From contig NZ_QAOW01000007.1 of the NCBI RefSeq assembly GCF_003051005.1, positions 186,001 through 250,000 of the forward strand: a stretch of DNA of 64,000 nucleotides, written 5' to 3'. A model generated the notes under the pieces. It did no database searches. It was not told the DNA's origin and saw only the letters and a list, made by a program, of their open reading frames with translations. Position 1 is the first letter of the stretch. Every line of letters begins with the position of its first letter. The DNA is from Rhodococcus sp. OK519. GTDB taxonomy: Bacteria; Actinomycetota; Actinomycetes; Mycobacteriales; Mycobacteriaceae. The position numbers and the translations under genes are program-made. Shown in pieces: positions 26,427-34,594 of this stretch.

Positions 26427-27797
26427 ATGTCCGACACTACCGAACTCGTCTCGATCGATCCCGCCACCCTGCAGGAGGTGGGCCGCACCCCGGTCACCAC
26501 GCTCACCGAACTCGGCACCCGAATCGAGCGCGCCCACAACGCTTTCGCAACCTGGCGCACCGACCGCGCCCACCGACAGGGCCTCCTCGCCGCCTGCTCC
26601 TACGAACTGATGCGCAAGATCCCCGAGATCGTCCCCCTGTTCTCCATGGAGCAGGGCAAGACCGCCGAGGACGCCGGCGGTGAAATCTGGATCTCCGCGA
26701 AATGCTTCGCCCACAACGCCCGCCTCGACTGGGACGACGTCACCGAGGCACCCGAAGCCGCCGGACGCACCGCCCGGATCGAACACCGCCCCCTCGGCGT
26801 CGTCGCCGCCATCGTGCCGTGGAACTTCCCCGTCTTCCTCTTGATCGCGAAGATCGCGCCCGCACTCGCCGCAGGCAACACCGTCGTCGTCAAGCCCGCC
26901 GAATCGGTCTCGCTGGTGGTCGGGAAAGTCGTGGAGATCCTGCAGTCCACCCTTCCCCCCGGCGTCATCGAGATCGTCCACGGCGGACCCGAGGTGGGCC
27001 GCGCTCTCGTCGAGCACCGCCGCGTCCGCAAGGTCTCGTTCACCGGATCGACCGGCGTCGGCCGCCAAATCATGCGCCAGGCGGCGGACACGATCACCCC
27101 GGTCACCCTCGAACTCGGCGGCAACGATCCCGCGATCATCCTCGATGACGCCGATATCGAGGGCGCCGCAACCATTCTCGCCAAGAACGCGTTCTTCAAC
27201 ACCGGTCAGATGTGCGTCGCCCCCAAACGCGCATACGTGCCGGCCGACAAGATCGACCAGTTCTGCGACGCCTTCGCCGCCGCCATGGACGCCCTGCCCG
27301 TCGGATACGGACTGGCGCCCGGCACCAAGGTCGGTCCGCTCCACAACAAGGCCCAACTCGAGTTCGTACAGGGCCTGCTCGACAAGGCCGTCACCGGCGG
27401 CGCCACGGTCGTCAAGGGTGGCGGACGCGGCACCGACCTGCCCGGCTACTTCCTCGAGCCCACCCTCGTCCGCGACGTCGACGACACCGCCGAGATCGTC
27501 TCCCTCGAGCAGTTCGGGCCAGTCTTCCCCGTCGTCGCGTACACCGACGTCGAGGACGTCCTCGCGACACTCGACGAGCAAGAATTCGGGCTCGGCGCCT
27601 CCGTGTGGGGCAGCATCGAGAACGCCGAGAAGGTCGCCGACCGGATCGACGCCGGTTCCGTGTGGATCAACCAGCACAACGCACTCGAGGTCGAACTCCC
27701 CTTCGGCGGAACGAAGTCGAGCGGGTTCGGCCGCGAGGGCGGCACCGCCGGCGTCGAGGACTTCCTCGACACCCGCGTCATCAGCATCAAGCACTGA
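26427..27797 (+). CDS. Aldehyde dehydrogenase
   Basis: A 456-aa NAD(P)-dependent ALDH. It has PWNFPVFL, the glutamate in LELGGNDP (about 229), the catalytic cysteine in NTGQMCVAP (about 263) and the end FGGTKSSGFGREGG. It resembles the class covering benzaldehyde, vanillin and succinate-semialdehyde dehydrogenases. Coupled with the upstream SDR it would convert an alcohol through an aldehyde to a carboxylate. The AAAAGGGG ribosome binding site is upstream. Confidence 0.9.
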   Translation: MSDTTELVSIDPATLQEVGRTPVTTLTELGTRIERAHNAFATWRTDRAHRQGLLAACSYELMRKIPEIVPLFSMEQGKTAEDAGGEIWISAKCFAHNARLDWDDVTEAPEAAGRTARIEHRPLGVVAAIVPWNFPVFLLIAKIAPALAAGNTVVVKPAESVSLVVGKVVEILQSTLPPGVIEIVHGGPEVGRALVEHRRVRKVSFTGSTGVGRQIMRQAADTITPVTLELGGNDPAIILDDADIEGAATILAKNAFFNTGQMCVAPKRAYVPADKIDQFCDAFAAAMDALPVGYGLAPGTKVGPLHNKAQLEFVQGLLDKAVTGGATVVKGGGRGTDLPGYFLEPTLVRDVDDTAEIVSLEQFGPVFPVVAYTDVEDVLATLDEQEFGLGASVWGSIENAEKVADRIDAGSVWINQHNALEVELPFGGTKSSGFGREGGTAGVEDFLDTRVISIKH

Positions 27798-27802
27798 CGA
27801 AA

Positions 27803-27842
27803 GACGAAGGGCAGGGTGGCGATTGCCACCCTGCCCTTCGTC
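27803..27842 (+). terminator. 18-bp perfect stem terminator
   Basis: GACGAAGGGCAGGGTGGC, a GATT loop, and the exact complement, 6 bp after the ALDH stop. Confidence 0.9.
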
Positions 27843-27862
27843 CTATCTCGAGTCATGTTCGA

Positions 27863-28120
27863 TCAGGGAGCCCTGTCCATCCAGCCGACGAACCCGAGGG
27901 ATCGTGGCGGCCGTCCACGCTTCGGGGTCCACGACAAAGTCCGCGCCGCACTCAGGTTCGGGTACACGCCGAAACCGGAGATCAGGTAGACGTCGCCGGT
28001 GCGGTCGTGCGCGTTGAAGTAGTTACGGCCGTGGAAGTTCCGGTCCGTGGACGCCACACGCGCCATCGACAAGGGCGACTGGCGAATCGGGTACTCGTCG
28101 AGGGAAACCGGCCTGATGCT
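27863..28120 (-). pseudogene. Remnant of a DUF7064-like gene
   Basis: Directly after the phosphotransferase stop, and in the same frame, the sequence reads DEYPIRQSPLSMARVASTDR and FNAHDRTGDVYLISGFGVYP. This aligns with the N-terminus of the intact protein at 30385-31539 (DEYFNHQ, VAQTDY, LQIGFGFGKYINRN). There is no usable in-frame start before TTG 28072, and the homology stops after about 55 codons. The rest of the expected 380-aa gene is missing; a different reading frame runs on from that point. It is a decayed duplicate at the distal end of the operon. Confidence 0.65.
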
Positions 28121-29266
28121 TCACTTCTCCCATTCGTAGGTGCCGTCGATCAGAGCCGCGAGCATGCGGTGATGCATCACGTACTCGTCGGGGTTCTCGG
28201 GCGTCTGCACTTCCCCGAAATGGATTCGCCTGCGTTCGATCTGCGACATCACGATGCCGTGTCGCAGCGCGGCGTACACGAGATAGAAGTCGAGGTCGCG
28301 AACCTCTACCCCGGAGGCCCGCTCGTACTGCGCGACGACGTCGGCGCGCGTGAACATCTCGGGCAGTCCCGGCATGCCGAACTGCTCGGCCAGGTCCTGG
28401 AACTGGCGGTGGAAGAAGATGAACCAACCCAGGTCGAGTTCGCGGGGAGCGAGTACCGCCGATTCCCAGTCCAGCACGGCCGCCGCCTCGGTGCCCTCGT
28501 ACATGATGTTGCCGATCCGAGAGTCGCCCCAGCACAACACGTCCGGCGACGGCGCGACGGGCCAGTGCGCTTCGAGCCAGTCGAATGCCCGCTCGAGCAC
28601 CGGGATACGAAGGCCGTCGTTACGTCGGGTCCACTCGTAGTAGGCGCGCTCGCTGTCGAAGTGACGGCGCAGGCTGGTCTCACCGGCCGGGACCGCCAGC
28701 GACGGCACCGCCTTCGCCGGGTCGTCGATCGCGTGAATATCCGCGAGCACCCGCACGCTGGCGTCCTGCACAGCCTTCCGGCCGGACTCGTCCAGATCCT
28801 GCAGCCAGCCACCGAAGACGTACGGCGGGTTGTCGACCGGTACGGCCCCACTCGCACGATCCATCACGAGAAACGGATTACCCAGCGGCTCCGAGGAATT
28901 CTCCACCCACCGCACCCGAGGAACGGGCACTGCGCTGCGTTCACGGACGGCGGTCATGACGTCGAACTGGTGCTGCAGGTCGTAGCCGGGAAACACCGGG
29001 AACGCCGTGGCCTCCGGCGCGAGCCTGGCCACCAGCTGCGCCGTATGGGCTTCGCCATCCGCCCTCCAGTCCAGATCGAACAGCACCGAGACACTCGACA
29101 TTCCGGAGTGCCCGGGCCGTTCGACGTTGTAGACCCGCGGCGCCGCATCGGCATGCAGTCGGTCTCCGAGCCATCCGGCGAGCTGTTCCCGCAGCGCGTC
29201 CAGATCTGTCTCGGTGGTCGTGATGTTCGCTTCCACACCCTCTGGCATCACGCTGTCGGCGGTCAT
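28121..29266 (-). CDS. Aminoglycoside-phosphotransferase-like kinase (APH fold)
   Basis: A 381-aa protein kinase-like fold enzyme. Visible motifs are a P-loop-like HSGMSSVSVLFDL region, VARLAP lysine/arginine strand, the catalytic-loop WGDSRIGNIMYE (Trp replaces the usual histidine of HGD) and AVLDWESAVL for the Mg-binding DxD region. Such proteins occur beside acyl-CoA and DUF7064 genes in actinobacteria; the substrate is unknown and antibiotic resistance is not implied. The ATG at 29266 follows GGGAGG. It is third in the operon. Confidence 0.78.
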   Translation of the reverse strand: MTADSVMPEGVEANITTTETDLDALREQLAGWLGDRLHADAAPRVYNVERPGHSGMSSVSVLFDLDWRADGEAHTAQLVARLAPEATAFPVFPGYDLQHQFDVMTAVRERSAVPVPRVRWVENSSEPLGNPFLVMDRASGAVPVDNPPYVFGGWLQDLDESGRKAVQDASVRVLADIHAIDDPAKAVPSLAVPAGETSLRRHFDSERAYYEWTRRNDGLRIPVLERAFDWLEAHWPVAPSPDVLCWGDSRIGNIMYEGTEAAAVLDWESAVLAPRELDLGWFIFFHRQFQDLAEQFGMPGLPEMFTRADVVAQYERASGVEVRDLDFYLVYAALRHGIVMSQIERRRIHFGEVQTPENPDEYVMHHRMLAALIDGTYEWEK

Positions 29267-29600
29267 GCGGTACCTCCCATTCGTTTCGGCGAGACGAGTC
29301 CACGGCGGGCGCTCCTCGCACGGTGAGATTGTGCGTCCGGACAGGCTGATAACGGCGCCAGAATGGCCGGAATCGTCTGCTGTGCAGAGCTTCTCGACCC
29401 GCTCGGCGCCTCGGACTTCCAAGAAGTACAGCAGCGCTGCGAGCCGGTGTCAACGAATTCGACGAAGAAAATGAAGTCGGGTTCTAGTTCCGACCGGGAC
29501 CGCCGGATGGAACAAACGGCGAACGGCCGGGCCACGATGTGGCCCGACCCTGGACTCCCGTATTCGATTGTGGGACAACCACGAACGCGAGAAGGACGGT
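29267..29600. other. 334-bp intergenic stretch
   Basis: It lies between the crotonase stop and the phosphotransferase start. I see no convincing coding sequence on either strand. It holds a hairpin at 29528-29546 and presumably a promoter for the phosphotransferase, although no clear -35/-10 could be picked. Confidence 0.5.
29528..29546 (-). terminator. Hairpin after crotonase
   Basis: CGGGCCAC-GAT-GTGGCCCG, an 8-bp perfect stem with a 3-nt loop, 55 bp after the crotonase stop on the minus strand. Confidence 0.5.
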
Positions 29601-30350
29601 CTAGCGGCCCGACCAGACCGGTTGGCGACGCTGCGCGAAGGCTTCGATACCGGCTCGGAAGTCCTCCGACACGAGAACCACGCCCAGAGCGTCCGCGGTG
29701 ACTTCCCATCCTCGCTCGTCCTGGGCCGAGGTCTGCGCATCGAGCGCGCGCAGGCTCTCACGCACCGCCACCGGCGACGCCTCGCAGATTTCGAGCGCCA
29801 TCGCCAGCGCACCCGCGAGCGCCCCGTCCTGGTCGGTCACCTCGTTGACCACTCCGAGCGTGAATGCACGCTCGGCCGAGAGCGTCCGACCGGTGATCAG
29901 CAACTCGCGCGCGACGTTGACCGGAAGCGCTCGAGGCGCACGGAACAGCGCGCCCGACGCGGCGACGAGTCCCCGTCGCGCCTCCGGCAGGCCGAACTCG
30001 GCGGTGCGGGCGGCAACGATGAGATCGCATGCCAGCGCGATCTCGAAGCCGCCGCCGAGTGCATACCCCTCGACCGCGGCGATCAGCGGTTTGACCCGCC
30101 TGCGTCGAATGATGCCGTACTCGCCGCCCCGGGGCATACGAAGATCGGCCCGCTCACGAATATCGGTGCCGGCGGAGAAGATCCGTGGGGTTCCCGTGAC
30201 CACTCCGACCCACAGGTCATCGTCGTCGTCGAGAAGGTCGAATGCCTCCTCGAGTCCCTCGGCTGTCTCGCGGTCGATCGCGTTGCGCCGCTCCTCACGC
30301 TCGATCCGGACCACGAGGACGCGATCCTGCCGCTCGTACCGCACCGTCAT
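29601..30350 (-). CDS. Enoyl-CoA hydratase/isomerase (crotonase family)
   Basis: A 249-aa crotonase. It has the oxyanion-hole segments IFSAGTDI and EGYALGGGFEIALACDL, the first acidic residue in GGGFEIA and the second in FGLPEARRGL, so both catalytic glutamates of hydratases appear to be present. It hydrates or isomerises an enoyl-CoA. Second in the operon, 34 bp after the DUF7064-like gene. It suggests that the operon handles a CoA thioester. Confidence 0.87.
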   Translation of the reverse strand: MTVRYERQDRVLVVRIEREERRNAIDRETAEGLEEAFDLLDDDDDLWVGVVTGTPRIFSAGTDIRERADLRMPRGGEYGIIRRRRVKPLIAAVEGYALGGGFEIALACDLIVAARTAEFGLPEARRGLVAASGALFRAPRALPVNVARELLITGRTLSAERAFTLGVVNEVTDQDGALAGALAMALEICEASPVAVRESLRALDAQTSAQDERGWEVTADALGVVLVSEDFRAGIEAFAQRRQPVWSGR

Positions 30351-30384
30351 CGAACCGTCTCCACATCACTCGTCACGACTGGGC

Positions 30385-31539
30385 CTACTCGGGCAGACCC
30401 ATGTCGGGCCAGGTGCCGGCGACCCAGGTCTGCAGATTGCCCCATCCGGTCGCGCCGGTCTCGACGTCGTGGACGCGAATCACGCAGTCCCGGAACTGGT
30501 TGAGTTTTTCCGCCGCCTCGGGTGTCGAGGTGTCGGCGTAGTAGCTGCCGTCCAGGTGGAACGAACCCTTCCAGGAACCACCGCGCTCACCGTTCGGCCG
30601 CAGATAGTGGCCTGCGCCGAGATGGAATCCCGTGTCGGACACCGGTTCTGCTTCCAGAACGCGAATACGCCCGTCGGACATTGCGAGGTGGAAAGCCCCA
30701 CCGAGGAACCGCCGGTTCCGGGGATCGAACGTGATCTTGGGCTCGATGCCGGTGATCAGGTCCCGCGGCCGGTCGGCGTACTCGAAGCCGCCCTGCGCGA
30801 CCTTGTGCAGGTAGCCGGGGCCCTCGTAGTGCAGAAGGTACTGGTGGAAAGCGTAGTTGCTGCCGTCGGGGTGCTCGAAGTACAGGGGGTTCCACACCGC
30901 GAGGATGCTCGGCGTGTAGCGCTCGGTGGGATCCGGAGCGAGGTCCGCGATGTCGTCACCGACGCCGGGGCGCACCCCCCACGAATGGTCGCGGGTCATC
31001 ACCCAGTCCTCGGGTCCGACCTCGATCCGCTCACCGTCGGCCTCGATCCAACCGCTCGCCACGACACCCGTCTGGTGGTACCGGATCTGGTCCGCGGTGC
31101 GCCGGTATCCGGTGATGTTCCGCCGGTCTTCCCGCTCTTCCGCAACACACGGCACGACGCCCTCGAGGATCAGGTCGAACGCGACCGGCTGGACGTCGTT
31201 GGGCTCGAGTACCGCACGGATCCGCCGGAGCGGCTCGATGATCTCGTAGCGAATCGGCCCGACGTCCACGGAGTCCGGGTCGGTGGACAGTTCACGACTC
31301 GCCCGAACGGTCCACTGCTCGGTGCCGCGAGCCACGCCGGCGTACGCATCGATGACGTTGCGGTTGATGTACTTGCCGAAACCGAATCCGATCTGCAGCG
31401 AACCGTCTTTCGCGGCGGCCATCAGGCACACCTTCTCGGTCCACGAGTAGTCGGTCTGCGCCACCGTCGCGAACGTCTCGACGATCTGATGGTTGAAGTA
31501 TTCGTCCGCTGCCACCAGAGGACCGATGGATCCGCCCAA
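30385..31539 (-). CDS. DUF7064/DUF7065-like protein of unknown function
   Basis: A 384-aa soluble protein: IGFGFGKYINRNVIDAY near 55, GYRRTADQIRYHQTG at 145, DHSWGVRPG at 180 and SWKGSFHLDGSYYAD near the end. The paired beta-rich halves recall the DUF7065/DUF7064 (hydroxysteroid/AttH-like, lipocalin-type) fold; I cannot name an activity. The TTG start at 31539 is supported by AAGGAGG 6 bp upstream. It is first in the operon with crotonase and phosphotransferase; a decayed copy lies at the other end. The promoter contains a TAGAC-N4-GTCTA dyad. Confidence 0.75.
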   Translation of the reverse strand: MGGSIGPLVAADEYFNHQIVETFATVAQTDYSWTEKVCLMAAAKDGSLQIGFGFGKYINRNVIDAYAGVARGTEQWTVRASRELSTDPDSVDVGPIRYEIIEPLRRIRAVLEPNDVQPVAFDLILEGVVPCVAEEREDRRNITGYRRTADQIRYHQTGVVASGWIEADGERIEVGPEDWVMTRDHSWGVRPGVGDDIADLAPDPTERYTPSILAVWNPLYFEHPDGSNYAFHQYLLHYEGPGYLHKVAQGGFEYADRPRDLITGIEPKITFDPRNRRFLGGAFHLAMSDGRIRVLEAEPVSDTGFHLGAGHYLRPNGERGGSWKGSFHLDGSYYADTSTPEAAEKLNQFRDCVIRVHDVETGATGWGNLQTWVAGTWPDMGLPE

Positions 31540-31646
31540 GGCCGCCTCCTTACCGAAGAAGATGGTTCGACCGGGACGACGAATGCCGCTCCGGCCGCGC
31601 TGATCTCGCCAGATCTATTTCGAATTCTGGACTCGGAGGCTAAAGA

Positions 31647-31660
31647 TAGACGCTAGTCTA
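31647..31660. promoter_or_regulatory. TAGAC-N4-GTCTA operator
   Basis: TAGAC-GCTA-GTCTA lies between the divergent DUF7064-like operon (start 31539) and the TetR gene (31816). It has the same core as the 24-bp palindrome at 25513-25536. Confidence 0.65.
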
Positions 31661-31815
31661 GGTTTTGGGAACAGATTCACGATTTCTTTCGCGCCCGCCC
31701 GTCACCCACCCCGCCGGATTGGACACGGGCGCGCCGATCGGCGAAGACTATCGGGTGCCATTCACCCAGACAGGAACACTCGTGTAAGTGCACGATCGGA
31801 AGATACCTGGAGAGA

Positions 31816-32424
31816 ATGAACGAGCCCACGACACTCGGCCGCCGCGAACGCAACAAGCTGCAGACGCGGGGACGCCTGCTGACCGCCGCGCGCGAACTCT
31901 TCGCCGCGCGTGGCGTCGGAGCGACGGTCGAGGAGATCGCGGACCGGGCCGGGGTGTCCCGCGCCACCTTCTTCAACTACTTCCCGACCAAGGACGACCT
32001 GTTGGCGGCGCTGCACGCCGACAACATGGATTCACTGTCGGCCACCATCGACAGGCTGTTGGCGCAGGACCTGACGACCGAGGCACGGATCCTCGAACTC
32101 TTCGCCGACTTCGTGCACGCGACGGAGGAACTTCCCGGCTACCTGCGGGCGGTGACGGGAGAGCTCGAGCGCGATCTCGCGTCGCCCGAGATCAGCGTCG
32201 AGCGCACCGAACGCTTCACCGCGGAACTCCTCCGGATTCTCGAGCCGGGGATCGAGCGCGGCGAGGTCCGCTCCGACTATCCGCCCCGGTTCCTCGCCCA
32301 GATGATCGCCGCCGTGTACATCTCGACGATCCGCTACTGGCGCCAGGATGCGAACTACGACCTCGCCGACGGCTTCCACATGGCCGCGACGTACGTGGCG
32401 GAGACGCTCACTCCCCACCCGTGA
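31816..32424 (+). CDS. TetR-family regulator (paralogue 1)
   Basis: A 202-aa TetR. The helix-turn-helix includes LLTAARELFAARGVGATVEE and AGVSRATFFNYFPTKDDLL; the C-terminal domain has RAVTGELERDLASPE and ISTIRYWRQ. It is divergent from the DUF7064-like operon, so it probably represses it through the TAGAC dyad and perhaps the SDR/ALDH pair too. A second TetR with the same domain plan follows 103 bp downstream. GGAGAGA precedes the ATG. Confidence 0.87.
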   Translation: MNEPTTLGRRERNKLQTRGRLLTAARELFAARGVGATVEEIADRAGVSRATFFNYFPTKDDLLAALHADNMDSLSATIDRLLAQDLTTEARILELFADFVHATEELPGYLRAVTGELERDLASPEISVERTERFTAELLRILEPGIERGEVRSDYPPRFLAQMIAAVYISTIRYWRQDANYDLADGFHMAATYVAETLTPHP

Positions 32425-32474
32425 ACGACGCCGGATTCACGAAGTTTGTCCGAGACCGTCATTCGACGGGTAGA

Positions 32475-32490
32475 TTCCGACTGGTCGGAA
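32475..32490. promoter_or_regulatory. 16-bp palindromic operator before second TetR
   Basis: TTCCGAC-TG-GTCGGAA, a perfect dyad 37 bp before the GTG start at 32528; probably autoregulatory. Different sequence from the TAGAC site, so the two TetR paralogues likely have separate targets. Confidence 0.6.
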
Positions 32491-32527
32491 GGTGTCGATA
32501 CTGCGAGTCGAACGCGGAGGCGGCAAG

Positions 32528-33139
32528 GTGGGGGAAAGTCGAGAGATCGTGACGCGGCGGGACGAACGACGACAACGGACGTTCGAGAGGCTGCTCCAGG
32601 CCGCTCGCGAACTCTTCTCCGAACACGGGTTCGACCGTACGACCATCGACGACATCGCGGCGGCGGCGCGCGTCTCCCGCGGCACGTTCTTCAACTACTT
32701 CGACAGCAAAGACGCTGTCCTGGCCGCGCTGCACATGGTCCACATGAACAAGTTGCCGGGGATCATCGACGACCTGCTCGCCCGGGACCTCACGACAGCC
32801 GAACGAATCCATTCCCTGTTCGACGATGTCGTCGAGGCGGCAGTCACCCTCGAACATTACTTCCGGGCGACCACGCGGGAACTCGATCGGGATCTCGCTA
32901 CGCCGGCGGTCAGCGCTGCCCGCACGGAACGATTCATCGTGGCGTTCGGGCGAATCCTCGAGGCGGGCGTCGCCCGGGGCGAAGTACGGCTGGACTACCC
33001 GCTGCGTTTCCTCTCGCAGATGGTGACCGCCGTCTACGTCACGACGATCCGGTACTGGCGCCAGAACACCGTCACGGACATGGAAGTGGAGTTCGAGCGG
33101 GCCGCCACATTCATTTCCGAGGCGATCCGCCCCCGCTGA
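32528..33139 (+). CDS. TetR-family regulator (paralogue 2)
   Basis: A 203-aa TetR with LLQAARELFSEHGFDRTTID, ARVSRGTFFNYFDSKDAVL and a C-terminal RATTRELDRDLATPA and VTTIRYWRQN that closely parallels the preceding TetR, so the two arose by duplication. GTG 32528 was chosen because GGAGG lies 8 bp upstream; GTG 32492 directly abuts the palindrome. It ends near the convergent CoA-transferase operon; targets unknown. Confidence 0.84.
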   Translation: MGESREIVTRRDERRQRTFERLLQAARELFSEHGFDRTTIDDIAAAARVSRGTFFNYFDSKDAVLAALHMVHMNKLPGIIDDLLARDLTTAERIHSLFDDVVEAAVTLEHYFRATTRELDRDLATPAVSAARTERFIVAFGRILEAGVARGEVRLDYPLRFLSQMVTAVYVTTIRYWRQNTVTDMEVEFERAATFISEAIRPR

Positions 33140-33147
33140 CGTGGAAA

Positions 33148-33186
33148 CCCGTCCGGCCCGTAGGGGGGAGGTCCGGACCGGACGGG
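33148..33186. terminator. Bidirectional hairpin
   Basis: CCCGTCCGG (33148-33156) and CCGGACGGG (33178-33186) between the convergent TetR and scoB genes. Confidence 0.65.
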
Positions 33187-33200
33187 CGATCGGGGTGGTG

Positions 33201-33851
33201 CTAGGCGGCGTCGGCGTCGAGGTCCACGACCAGCGGGGCGCCGGTCGCGTCCTGCACCTGCACGGCGGTGACGCCGGGCGCGAGTTCACGCAACACCAGG
33301 GCGCCGTCGGCGACGTCGATCACGGCAAGGTTGGTGATGATGCGCTGCACCACACCCTGTCCGGTCAACGGCAACGTGCACCGGTCGACGATCTTGGCGC
33401 CGCCATCGCGGTCGGTGTGTTCCATGACCACGATGACGCGCCGGGCACCGTGCACCAGATCCATGGCGCCGCCCATGCCCTTGACCATCTTGCCCGGCAC
33501 CATCCAGTTGGCGAGGTCCCCACTACGGGAGACCTGCATGCCACCGAGGACCGCAGTGTCGATGTGGCCACCGCGAATCATGCCGAACGACAATGCCGAA
33601 TCGAAGAACGCCGCTCCCGGGTTCACCGTCACCGTCTCCTTACCGGCATTGATGAGGTCGGGATCGACCGCATCCTCGCTCGGGTACGGGCCGGTGCCCA
33701 GAATGCCGTTCTCCGAGTGGAGAACCACCTTCACCCCGTCGGGGAGGTAGTTGGGGATCAAGGTCGGCAGCCCGATCCCCAGGTTGACGTACTCGCCGTC
33801 GATCATCTCCGCCGCAGCACGCGCGGCCATCTGCTCACGTGACCAGCTCAT
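33201..33851 (-). CDS. scoB: 3-oxoacid CoA-transferase, beta subunit
   Basis: With ScoA it transfers CoA from succinyl-CoA to acetoacetate. The 216-aa subunit has [16 protein letters not shown], the catalytic-glutamate motif [13 protein letters not shown] and [14 protein letters not shown]. It is the last gene of the homogentisate operon, overlapping scoA by 4 bp. It converts the acetoacetate released by FahA to acetoacetyl-CoA, linking tyrosine and homogentisate breakdown to central metabolism. Confidence 0.93.
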   Translation of the reverse strand: MSWSREQMAARAAAEMIDGEYVNLGIGLPTLIPNYLPDGVKVVLHSENGILGTGPYPSEDAVDPDLINAGKETVTVNPGAAFFDSALSFGMIRGGHIDTAVLGGMQVSRSGDLANWMVPGKMVKGMGGAMDLVHGARRVIVVMEHTDRDGGAKIVDRCTLPLTGQGVVQRIITNLAVIDVADGALVLRELAPGVTAVQVQDATGAPLVVDLDADAA

Positions 33852-34594
33852 GCCGACACCGTCCGCTTCTCGATTCGCTTGTCCTGCACACCCGTATGCA
33901 CCACACGCTGGACGAACACACCCGGCAGATGCACCTGGGCGGGATCGAGCTCGCCCGGCTCGACCAGCTTCTCGACCTGCACGATGGTGATCCGGCCGGC
34001 CATCGCGGCCAGCGGATTGAAGTTCATCGCGGTCTTGTTGAACACCAGATTGCCCTCGGTGTCGCCGATCTCGGCGTGCACCAGCGCATAGTCGGCGACG
34101 ATCGACTGCTCGAGCACGTACGTCTTGCCGCCGAACTCGCGAGTCTCCTTCGGCGGCGACGCGATCGCGACCGAACCGTCGGCGTCGTAGCGCCAGGGCA
34201 GACCACCCTCCGAGACCGGAGTACCGACACCGGCGGGCGTGTAGAACGCCGGGATCCCGGCACCACCCGCACGCAGCCGCTCGGCGAGGGTGCCCTGCGG
34301 GGTCAGTTCCACCTCGAGCTCACCCGAGAGGTACTGCCGCGCGAACTCCTTGTTCTCACCCACGTACGACGCCGTCACACGGCGAATCTGACCCGCCGAC
34401 AGCAGGATTCCCAACCCGCAGTCGTCGACGCCGCAGTTGTTGGAGAACACCTCGAGACCGGACACACCGCGATCAGCCAACCCGCCGATCAGCTCGGAGG
34501 GGATACCGCACAGCCCGAAGCCACCGACCGCCAGCGTCGAGCCGTCCGCGATGTCCGCGACGGCCTCGGCTGCGGATGCGAAGACCTTGCTCAT
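33848..34594 (-). CDS. scoA: 3-oxoacid CoA-transferase, alpha subunit
   Basis: A 248-aa CoA-transferase alpha subunit: [53 protein letters not shown] and the [15 protein letters not shown] tail. It pairs with ScoB. It overlaps fahA by 4 bp upstream and scoB by 4 bp downstream (ATGA in both cases), indicating strict translational coupling in the homogentisate operon. Confidence 0.93.
   Translation of the reverse strand: MSKVFASAAEAVADIADGSTLAVGGFGLCGIPSELIGGLADRGVSGLEVFSNNCGVDDCGLGILLSAGQIRRVTASYVGENKEFARQYLSGELEVELTPQGTLAERLRAGGAGIPAFYTPAGVGTPVSEGGLPWRYDADGSVAIASPPKETREFGGKTYVLEQSIVADYALVHAEIGDTEGNLVFNKTAMNFNPLAAMAGRITIVQVEKLVEPGELDPAQVHLPGVFVQRVVHTGVQDKRIEKRTVSA

Noticed and set aside
28121-29266. 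Antibiotic resistance phosphotransferase
   Set aside because: The APH fold is shared by many metabolic kinases; the context with crotonase and DUF7064-like genes and the Trp in the catalytic loop do not support drug resistance.
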